From assembly GCA_002718935.1 (NCBI GenBank), contig PBFV01000025.1, forward strand, positions 10,577-16,595: a stretch of DNA of 6,019 nucleotides. The letters run 5' to 3'. The notes under the pieces are model-generated. The model was given only the letters and a program-made list of their open reading frames with translations, was not told where the DNA came from and searched no databases. The translations under genes were made by a program, and so were the position numbers. This document shows positions 1 to 5,444 of this stretch, in pieces; position 1 is the first letter of the stretch; every line of letters starts with the position of its first letter. Source of the DNA: Verrucomicrobiales bacterium. Lineage in GTDB: Bacteria > Verrucomicrobiota > Verrucomicrobiia > Limisphaerales > UBA1100.

Positions 1-247
1 CTCAACCAAGGCGCTAAAGACCGCGCTGGCCAACGCGAAAAAGCCGTTGCCCGCCGATCCGAAGCTCAAGGAACTGCAGGACGCCGTCACCCGCGCCTCA
101 CGCCCGTTGCCGCAGGATCCCCGCCTCATCGTGCTCAACCGGGCCGTGGATCTCAGCACCCAGCAACTGGCCGACAAACGCCTCTACGGCGCCCAGGATA
201 TCGCCTGGGCTCTCATCAATAACCCCGCGTTTTTGTTCAATCACTAG
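1..247 (+). CDS. DUF1549/DUF1553 domain protein, C-terminal fragment (5' end outside window)
   Basis: This is the 3' end of a gene that begins upstream of the window; the open frame runs from base 2 to a TAG stop, leaving about 81 residues. The end of the protein, with [16 protein letters not shown], matches the typical closing segment of the DUF1553 (PSD1) domain, which in complete proteins follows a planctomycete cytochrome-c-like domain and DUF1549 (PSCyt2). Such proteins are usually large and exported; their biochemical role is not established. The gene lies 51 bases upstream of a DUF1501 gene on the same strand, the standard arrangement for the two families, so they are probably co-transcribed. 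There is no internal start with an RBS, so I treat it as a truncated gene and not a small ORF starting at the TTG at 47. The family call rests on the short C-terminal motif plus the neighbour. Confidence 0.82.
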   Translation, partial: STKALKTALANAKKPLPADPKLKELQDAVTRASRPLPQDPRLIVLNRAVDLSTQQLADKRLYGAQDIAWALINNPAFLFNH

Positions 248-286
248 ACTCGACAAAACGTCCAAACAACGTAGAATTTTTAAAGC

Positions 287-293
287 AAAAGGA
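287..293 (+). promoter_or_regulatory. Ribosome binding site of the DUF1501 gene
   Basis: AAAAGGA lies five bases before the ATG at 299. It is the only clear Shine-Dalgarno-like site in front of a gene in this window, and it supports the chosen start and independent re-initiation after the upstream DUF1553 stop. Confidence 0.6.
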
Positions 294-298
294 TAAAC

Positions 299-1765
299 AT
301 GATTAGGATTCCAGGCGAACTTGCGAAAGACTTGTGCGACAACCATCTCGGTGTGTCGCGCCGCGATGTGTTGCGTGTGGGCGGCTCGAGCATGCTCGGG
401 CTGACGCTCGGTGGCATGTTTGAGCTGCAGGCCAAGTCCAAGGACCACAAACCCGGCGGCCCCGGCTGGGGCAAGGCGAAGAGCGTCATTCTCTGTTACC
501 TGCAGGGCGGCCCTTCGCACATTGATTTGTGGGATCCCAAGCCGGAGACCGCCGCCAATGTACGCAGCGTGTTTAAGCCCATTCAAACCAAGCTGCCCGG
601 CGTGCATTTCACCGAGCTGCTGCCCAAGCTGGCACAGGTGAATGACAAGTTCACCATGATCCGCTCGATGAGCTACACGCCCAACGGGTTGTTCAACCAC
701 ACCGCCGCCATTTACCAGATGATGACCGGCTACACCACCGACAAGGTGAGCCCGTCCGGCCAGCTGGAGCCGCCGAGCCCGAAGGATTTCCCGAACTTTG
801 GCTCGAACATCACCCGCCTCAAGCCGCAGGAAGAGCCGATGCTCCCCTTCGTGATGCTGCCGCGTCCGTTACAGGAAAGCAACGTGGTCGGCAAAGGCGG
901 CACCGCCGGATTCCTCGGCAAGGCCTACGATCCCTATTACCTGTACCCGCCCGGCGGCGACATGGACATGGGCAAGATGGACAAGATTTCCATCGACGAT
1001 CTCAAGATGCGTCCCGAGGTGTTCAGCAAACGCCTCCGCCGCCGCGCCCGGTTGCGCGATGCCATCAACGAAGCCGCGCCCGAATTGGACGAGGCGGTCG
1101 CCAAATTCAATCTCAACGAGTACTACGACCAGGCCCTTAACCTCATCGTGAGCGGTCGCGCGCGCAATGCGTTTGACCTCGCGCAGGAAAAGGATGCCAC
1201 CCGCGATATGTACGGCCGCAACACCTTCGGCCAAAGCTGCCTACTCGCCCGTCGTCTCGTGGAAGCCGGCACGCGCGTGGTGGAGATCGTCTGGCCCAAG
1301 GTTGCCAACAGCGACAACCACTCGTGGGACGTTCATAAGGGTCTCGAAGCCCGCATGAAGAATCAATCGGCCCCGATGCTCGACAGCGGTCTCAGCGCGC
1401 TCTTCAAGGATCTCGACGAGCGCGGAATGCTCGACAGCACGATGGTCGTGTGTGTTGGTGAATTTGGTCGCAGCCCGCAAAAGGGTCTTTCCACCAGCGG
1501 CAACAGTAACGACGCCAACGGTCGCGACCACTGGCCCTACTGCTACACCGCAGTGGTTGGTGGCGCCGGCATCAAGCGCGGGCAGGTTTACGGCAAGTCC
1601 GACAAGACTGCTAGTGCCCCGGACGAAAAGCCGGTGCATCCCACGCAGCTGTTAGCCAACATCTACCACAGCTTTGGCATCGCGCCCGACACCATCGTGT
1701 ACAATCACCTCAACCAACCCCGCGAGCTGGTCAAAGCCGAGCCCGTGCACGGCTTGTACGCGTAG
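299..1765 (+). CDS. DUF1501 domain-containing protein with Tat signal
   Basis: This is a complete 488-residue DUF1501 protein, a usual length for the family. The N-terminus carries a twin-arginine motif, SRRDVLRVG (residues 20-28), followed by a short hydrophobic stretch to about residue 40. That suggests folded export to the periplasm or envelope; no obvious signal peptidase I site is visible, so the signal may be retained. Family motifs are GGPSHID followed by LWDPKP (70-82), a region around [15 protein letters not shown] (110-124), DNHSWDVH (339-346), GEFGRSP (387-393) and GRDHWP (408-413). The conserved D, H and E residues fit the metal-site layout of the alkaline phosphatase/sulfatase clan to which DUF1501 is assigned, but the substrate is unknown. 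The ATG at 299 is supported by an RBS. It sits 51 bases after the DUF1553 gene and is closed by a strong terminator, so the two form the end of one operon. Confidence 0.93.
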   Translation: MIRIPGELAKDLCDNHLGVSRRDVLRVGGSSMLGLTLGGMFELQAKSKDHKPGGPGWGKAKSVILCYLQGGPSHIDLWDPKPETAANVRSVFKPIQTKLPGVHFTELLPKLAQVNDKFTMIRSMSYTPNGLFNHTAAIYQMMTGYTTDKVSPSGQLEPPSPKDFPNFGSNITRLKPQEEPMLPFVMLPRPLQESNVVGKGGTAGFLGKAYDPYYLYPPGGDMDMGKMDKISIDDLKMRPEVFSKRLRRRARLRDAINEAAPELDEAVAKFNLNEYYDQALNLIVSGRARNAFDLAQEKDATRDMYGRNTFGQSCLLARRLVEAGTRVVEIVWPKVANSDNHSWDVHKGLEARMKNQSAPMLDSGLSALFKDLDERGMLDSTMVVCVGEFGRSPQKGLSTSGNSNDANGRDHWPYCYTAVVGGAGIKRGQVYGKSDKTASAPDEKPVHPTQLLANIYHSFGIAPDTIVYNHLNQPRELVKAEPVHGLYA

Positions 1766-1786
1766 CGAAGGTGGAAAACTGAATTC

Positions 1787-1812
1787 AAGCCCGGCTTCAG
1801 CCGGGCTTTTTT
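1787..1812 (+). terminator. Intrinsic terminator after the DUF1501 gene
   Basis: A perfect 9-bp stem (1787-1795 with 1800-1808), core AGCCCGGC/GCCGGGCT, closes a TTCA tetraloop and runs into six T residues (1807-1812). It starts 21 bases after the DUF1501 stop codon. The T-run overlaps the stop codon (complement of 1811-1813) of the convergent dehydratase. On the minus strand the same stem is followed only by TTGAATTCAG, so termination in that direction is expected to be weaker. Confidence 0.9.
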
Positions 1813-3583
1813 AGTGATTATGCCGAGTCATGCAGTCGGCGACACAGTGATATTTCGTGGCCAGTTCCAGACAGCCACCCGTTGAAAGCTGCCCCACATT
1901 GGCCCGATAAATCTCCTGCCACGGCGTTTGGTTTTCCAAATCGACCGGCGACAACGCCTCGCGGCGCTTCGCCAATTCCTCATCGCTTACCTGCAAATCC
2001 ACCCGGCTGGCATTTAAGTCCACGCGAATTTCATCGCCCGTTTGCAACAATGCCAGCCCTCCCCCGGCCGCAGATTCCGGTGACACATTCAAAATGCTCG
2101 GGCTGGCAGCGGTGCCACTCTGCCGACCGTCACCCATCGTCGGCAGTGTGCGAATGCCTTCACGAATTAACGCCGCCGGCGGCTGCATGTTTACCACCTC
2201 CGCCGCGCCCGGATATCCGACCGGTCCGCAGCCGCGGATGACCAGTAGACTGCGCTCATCAATCTCCAGCGCCGGATCATCTATCCGCGCGTGATAATCT
2301 TCGGGCCCCTCGAACACCACTGCCCGTGCCGTAAACACATTTTCTTCACCCGGTGAAGACAAATACCGCTCACGAAACGATTCACTGATCACGCAGGTCT
2401 TGATGAGCGCACCATCAAAAATATTCCCGGACAAAACGAGGAACCCCGCCTTCTCCTGCAATGGTTCGTCATAGGCAAAAATCACTTCCCGATCCGGGGC
2501 CAGCACATCGGCGTGATTGGCCCCAATGGTTTTCCCATTGGCAGTCAGGGAATCCTCGTGAATACGCCCGGCTCCGATGAGCTCCCGCAACACGCCGGGC
2601 ACGCCGCCCGCTCGATAAAACGCTTCGCCAAGATACTTGCCCGCCGGCTGGCAGTTCACCAGCAATGGCACGTCGTAGCCCACCGTTTGCCAATCGCTCA
2701 ACTCCAGCTCCACACCCATGTGACGCGCGATGGCGTTTAGGTGGATCGGGCAATTCGTCGAGCCGCCAATGGCGGTGTTCACCACGATCGCATTTTCGAA
2801 TGCTTTCCGTGTCAAAATCTTCGAGGGCCGTAAATCCTCGCGCACCATCGCCACGCTGCGTCGGCCGGTTTCGTACGCCATCTGCATGCGTTCGCGATAC
2901 GCAGCGGGGATCGATGCGCAGCCCGGTAGTGACATCCCCAGCGCCTCGGCCAATGAATTCATTGAGAGCGCCGTGCCCATTGTGTTGCAGTGCCCCACAC
3001 TTGGCGTCGAGGCGGCCACCTGCTCCATGAATTCCTCGTAAGTAATTTTCCCTTCGGCGCACGCTTTGCGGCCTTCCCACACCATCGTGCCTGAACCGGC
3101 CAGTTCCCCCTCGTGCCAGCCATCCAGCATCGGCCCGCCGCTTAGTACAATTGCCGGCAAATCCGTCGTCGCCGCCGCCATCAAAAGTGCTGGCGTGGTC
3201 TTGTCGCACGCTGTGGTCAGTATCACACCGTCGAATGGATAGCCGTGCAAAATCTCCACCAGCCCGAGATAGGCCAGGTTGCGATCCAGTGACGCCGTAG
3301 GGCGTCGGCAGCTTTCCTGAATGGGGTGCACGGGAAAAATGAGCGGCACCCCGCCTGCGTCCCGGATACCGGCTGCCGCCCGTTCGGCAGTCTCAAGGTG
3401 CACGCGATTGCACGGCGCCAAGTCGCTGCCCGTTTGCGCAATCCCAATCACCGGCCGGCCCGATTGAAGCTCCTCCAGCGTGAGTCCAAAATTCAAATAG
3501 CGTTCCACATAAATGGCCGTCATCCCGGGATTGTCCGGGTTGTTAAACCATTCTTCGCTGCGGAGTTTTTTGGCTTTAGGCAT
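1811..3583 (-). CDS. IlvD/Edd-family sugar-acid dehydratase (xylonate/arabinonate/fuconate dehydratase-like)
   Basis: This 590-residue enzyme of the IlvD/Edd family probably removes water from a sugar aldonate to give the 2-keto-3-deoxy acid, in the cytoplasm, using an Fe-S cluster and Mg2+. Visible signatures in the 590-residue numbering are the three cysteines expected to hold the cluster, in APCNR (C58), ACDKTTP (C126) and GHCNTMGT (C199). K128 in CDKTTP is the likely carbamylated metal ligand, and S489 in GDGRQSG is the likely catalytic serine. The segments RRPTASLDRNL and VLSGGPMLDGWH and the C-terminal RHNH are typical of the pentonate-dehydratase branch (Caulobacter XylD, L-arabinonate dehydratases) and not of biosynthetic IlvD. 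An upstream in-frame ATG at 3658 would add 25 residues, but these are encoded by the intergenic inverted repeat. The ATG at 3583 (MPKAKKLRSEEW) gives the family's length of about 590. No clear RBS is seen. The gene is divergent from the SDR/FAH pair, which implies a shared pathway. The exact substrate is uncertain. Confidence 0.9.
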   Translation of the reverse strand: MPKAKKLRSEEWFNNPDNPGMTAIYVERYLNFGLTLEELQSGRPVIGIAQTGSDLAPCNRVHLETAERAAAGIRDAGGVPLIFPVHPIQESCRRPTASLDRNLAYLGLVEILHGYPFDGVILTTACDKTTPALLMAAATTDLPAIVLSGGPMLDGWHEGELAGSGTMVWEGRKACAEGKITYEEFMEQVAASTPSVGHCNTMGTALSMNSLAEALGMSLPGCASIPAAYRERMQMAYETGRRSVAMVREDLRPSKILTRKAFENAIVVNTAIGGSTNCPIHLNAIARHMGVELELSDWQTVGYDVPLLVNCQPAGKYLGEAFYRAGGVPGVLRELIGAGRIHEDSLTANGKTIGANHADVLAPDREVIFAYDEPLQEKAGFLVLSGNIFDGALIKTCVISESFRERYLSSPGEENVFTARAVVFEGPEDYHARIDDPALEIDERSLLVIRGCGPVGYPGAAEVVNMQPPAALIREGIRTLPTMGDGRQSGTAASPSILNVSPESAAGGGLALLQTGDEIRVDLNASRVDLQVSDEELAKRREALSPVDLENQTPWQEIYRANVGQLSTGGCLELATKYHCVADCMTRHNH

Positions 3584-3591
3584 CTTTTGTG

Positions 3592-3660
3592 CGACGGGAG
3601 GGGCAAGTTCGACCTTGCCACATTTATTCAGGGACGACGTGGAAGTCGCCCCTCCCATCG
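3592..3660. repeat. Imperfect inverted repeat, copy 1 (in the divergent intergenic region)
   Basis: The arm at 3592-3614 and the reverse complement of 3638-3660 match at 18 of 23 positions, with the shared core GGGAGGGGC near each outer end. The left arm also contains a small perfect hairpin, GGCAAG/CTTGCC (3602-3607 with 3614-3619). The same core, including GTGGAA next to the inner side of the right arm, recurs at 5377-5436. This suggests a dispersed repeat family and not a one-off operator. The repeat lies just upstream of the dehydratase start and covers the alternative start at 3658. Confidence 0.6.
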
Positions 3661-3727
3661 GCGTCTTGCTGAGGGCAAAACTTAATCCACAAGTTCATCC
3701 CTGTCACCCCGAATGAAACTTGCCTCG

Positions 3728-3755
3728 GGCGGCGGTCGCGGGCAAAGTCGCCGCC
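3728..3755 (+). promoter_or_regulatory. GC hairpin directly abutting the SDR start codon
   Basis: GGCGGCG (3728-3734) is the exact reverse complement of CGCCGCC (3749-3755), with a possible additional G-U pair and a loop of 12-14 bases. The 3' arm ends at the base before the proposed GTG start (3756). In mRNA this could mask the initiation region, or it may simply reflect GC-rich sequence. A regulatory function is inference only. Confidence 0.25.
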
Positions 3756-4526
3756 GTGTTTTCGCTGAAAGACAAAAATGCCATCATTACCGGCGCCGGC
3801 AGCGGTATCGGCCGGGCAATTGCGGAGGCGTTCGCCAAGCAAGGAGCGACGGTCGACATTCTCGAGCTGAATCTCGAAGGCGCTGCCGAGACGGTGGCGG
3901 CGATTGAGGAAGCCGGCGGCACGGCCGCCGCTCATGAATGCGATGTTACCGATCAAGCCGGCACCGCGGCAGTGTTTGAGAAAATTGCCGCCGACCGCGG
4001 CTCGCTAGATTGCCTCGTGAACAACGCCGGCATCGCCCACGTTGGCAATGTGCTCAACACTTCCGAGGACGATTTCGACCGCGTGATGAGCGTCAACATG
4101 AAGGGCGTTTATAATTGCCTCAAGGCCGGCGTGTCGCACATGACCGGAAGCGGCGGCGCCATCGTAAACATCGCCTCGACCGTTTCCGTGATGGCCATCA
4201 ATGACCGGTTCGCTTATTCAACGAGCAAGGGAGCCGTGCTCGCGATGACCTACTCCATAGCAAAGGATTACCTTGAGCAAAACATCCGCTGTAACGCCAT
4301 TCTCCCAGCCCGAATCCACACGCCCTTTGTCGACGGATTCATTGCAAAAAATTACCCGGATAATTCGGACGAGATGTTCCAAAAACTATCCGAGGCTCAA
4401 CCCTGCGGCCGAATGGGCAAGCCCGAGGAAGTGGCAGCCACAGCAGTTTTTCTGTGTAGCGACGAGGCATCATTCATCACCGGCTGCCCCTACCCCGTGG
4501 ACGGCGGCACCCTTTACATTCGATAA
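3756..4526 (+). CDS. SDR-family dehydrogenase, probable 2-keto-3-deoxy-L-fuconate (or rhamnonate) dehydrogenase
   Basis: This is a classical short-chain dehydrogenase of 256 residues from the GTG start. It shows the nucleotide motif TGAGSGIG (12-19), CDV (62-64), NNAG (89-92), N114, catalytic S141 in NIAS, and YSTSK with Y154 and K158. The acidic E37 at the end of the second strand favours NAD over NADP. The C-terminal part, with ARIHTPFVDGFIAKNY, GRMGKPEEVA and SDEASFITG, resembles SDRs found in deoxy-sugar acid operons that oxidise 2-keto-3-deoxyfuconate or -rhamnonate to the 2,4-diketo acid. The start is uncertain: a TTG at 3720 would add 12 residues, but GTG 3756 gives MFSLKDKNAIITG, the normal SDR N-terminus. 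No RBS is seen and a hairpin abuts the start. The stop codon is immediately followed by the ATG of the FAH-family gene, indicating an operon with translational coupling. The SDR call is firm; the substrate is inferred from context. Confidence 0.9.
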   Translation: MFSLKDKNAIITGAGSGIGRAIAEAFAKQGATVDILELNLEGAAETVAAIEEAGGTAAAHECDVTDQAGTAAVFEKIAADRGSLDCLVNNAGIAHVGNVLNTSEDDFDRVMSVNMKGVYNCLKAGVSHMTGSGGAIVNIASTVSVMAINDRFAYSTSKGAVLAMTYSIAKDYLEQNIRCNAILPARIHTPFVDGFIAKNYPDNSDEMFQKLSEAQPCGRMGKPEEVAATAVFLCSDEASFITGCPYPVDGGTLYIR

Positions 4527-5378
4527 ATGAAACTGATAAGAGTAGGCAATCCCGGTGAAGAGAAACCTGGCGTGCTCCGCGAAGACGGCACACGTACAGA
4601 CGTCAGCGCTTTCGGCGAAGATTTTGACGAAAACTTTTTCGGCAACGACGGCCCCGCCCGACTGTCCGCATGGCTGGAGCAGCAGTCCGACCTGCTGAGC
4701 TTTGACAACACCGCCCGCCTCGGCCCGCCCCTTGCCCGGCCCAGCAAGCTCATCTGCATTGGGCTAAATTACAAGGCGCACGCCGAGGAAAGTGGCGTGG
4801 AGCTGCCGCCCGAGCCGGTAATTTTCTTTAAAGCCACGAGCGCCATCGTCGGGCCCAATGACGACATCGTCATCCCGCGCAACAGCGAAAAAACCGACTG
4901 GGAAGTGGAACTAGCGTTTGTGATCGGCAAACGGGCGAGCTATGTGGATGAGGCGGATGCGCTCGATCACGTGGCCGGTTATGTACTGCACAACGACTAC
5001 AGCGAACGCGCCTTCCAACTGGAGCGCAGTGGTCAATGGGTGAAGGGCAAAAGCTGTGATACCTTCGCACCGATCGGTCCGTTTATTGCAACTGCCGATG
5101 AGGTCGCCGATCCGCAGGCACTTGACCTTTGGCTGAAGGTGAATGGCGAGACGCTACAGAATAGCAGCACCAGTGACATGGCCTACGGCGTGCGCCACCT
5201 CGTGCATTATTTGAGCCAATTCATGACGCTGCTGCCCGGCGACGTGATCAGCACAGGCACGCCCAGTGGCGTAGGCTTGGGCTTTGATCCGCCGCGTTTC
5301 CTGCAGCCCGGCGATGTGGTCGAGCTCGGCATCACCGGCTTGGGCGAGTCCAGCCAAACAGCAGTCGCTGCGAGTTGA
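4527..5378 (+). CDS. Fumarylacetoacetate hydrolase family protein, probable 2,4-diketo-3-deoxy-L-fuconate/rhamnonate hydrolase
   Basis: This 283-residue FAH-family enzyme has the small N-terminal domain (1-70) followed by the catalytic fold. Visible motifs are ICIGLNYKAHAEESG (76-90, with H85), the metal ligands E126 and E128 in DWEVELAFVIG, D157 in HNDYSERAFQLERSGQW, KGKSCDTFAPIGP (173-185) and STGTPSGVG (242-250). The overall pattern and length match the group annotated either as ureidoglycolate lyase or as 2,4-diketo-3-deoxy-L-fuconate/rhamnonate hydrolase. The latter splits the diketo acid into pyruvate and L-lactate with Mg2+ or Mn2+. Genomic context (SDR with zero spacing, divergent sugar-acid dehydratase, no purine genes) favours the sugar-acid role. 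It is shorter than the XylX-type 2-keto-3-deoxyxylonate dehydratases as I know them. No RBS precedes the ATG, so translation probably depends on coupling to the SDR. Its TGA stop overlaps the start of inverted-repeat copy 2. Confidence 0.92.
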   Translation: MKLIRVGNPGEEKPGVLREDGTRTDVSAFGEDFDENFFGNDGPARLSAWLEQQSDLLSFDNTARLGPPLARPSKLICIGLNYKAHAEESGVELPPEPVIFFKATSAIVGPNDDIVIPRNSEKTDWEVELAFVIGKRASYVDEADALDHVAGYVLHNDYSERAFQLERSGQWVKGKSCDTFAPIGPFIATADEVADPQALDLWLKVNGETLQNSSTSDMAYGVRHLVHYLSQFMTLLPGDVISTGTPSGVGLGFDPPRFLQPGDVVELGITGLGESSQTAVAAS

Positions 5379-5436
5379 CGGGAGGGGCGAGTTGTGATTT
5401 ATTTTATTTTGTGAAGAAGTGGAACTCGTCCCTCCC
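5377..5436. repeat. Imperfect inverted repeat, copy 2 (after the FAH-family gene)
   Basis: GGGAGGGGCGAGTT (5380-5393) pairs with the complement of 5423-5436 at 13 of 14 positions; the single mismatch would be a G-U pair in RNA. The loop of 29 bases is AT-rich (TTTATTTTATTTTG). The arms share their core with copy 1 at 3592-3660: GACGGGAGGGGC on the left, and GTGGAA followed by a CCTCCC block on the right. The repeat begins at the FAH-family stop codon and ends nine bases before the next ATG. It could act as a transcript-end or mRNA-stability hairpin, but there is no T-run after it. Confidence 0.6.
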
Positions 5437-5444
5437 CAAATTAC

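Noticed and set aside
98..700. 200-residue open frame on the minus strand
   Set aside because: It lies antisense across the DUF1553 end and the DUF1501 gene, which have clear family motifs. Its composition (rich in H, A, G, R) is that of a GC-rich shadow frame and no domain is recognisable.
2469..3209. 246-residue open frame on the minus strand in another frame of the dehydratase
   Set aside because: It is fully inside the dehydratase coding region and shows no family motif; it is a GC-rich shadow frame.
3720..3755. TTG start for the SDR, adding 12 residues
   Set aside because: The added residues run through the GC hairpin and are not SDR-like. GTG at 3756 gives the normal N-terminus close to the TGxxxGIG motif. 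It remains possible.
3713..3907. Small + strand ORF starting at the ATG at 3713
   Set aside because: It overlaps the SDR start region in another frame and encodes an arginine-rich product without recognisable features. It could only be a leader peptide, for which there is no RBS or other support.
4527..5378. FAH protein as XylX (2-keto-3-deoxyxylonate dehydratase) of a Weimberg xylose pathway
   Set aside because: A Caulobacter-like xylose cluster would also pair a XylD-type dehydratase with an SDR and an FAH-fold enzyme. However, the 283-residue length and N-terminal pattern match the ureidoglycolate lyase/diketo-deoxyfuconate hydrolase group better. It is not excluded without a phylogeny.
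5377..5436. Inverted repeat copy 2 as an ordinary intrinsic terminator
   Set aside because: The stem is long, but it has a 29-base loop and is followed by AAATTACATG and not a T-run. The resemblance to the other intergenic copy argues for a repeat family.
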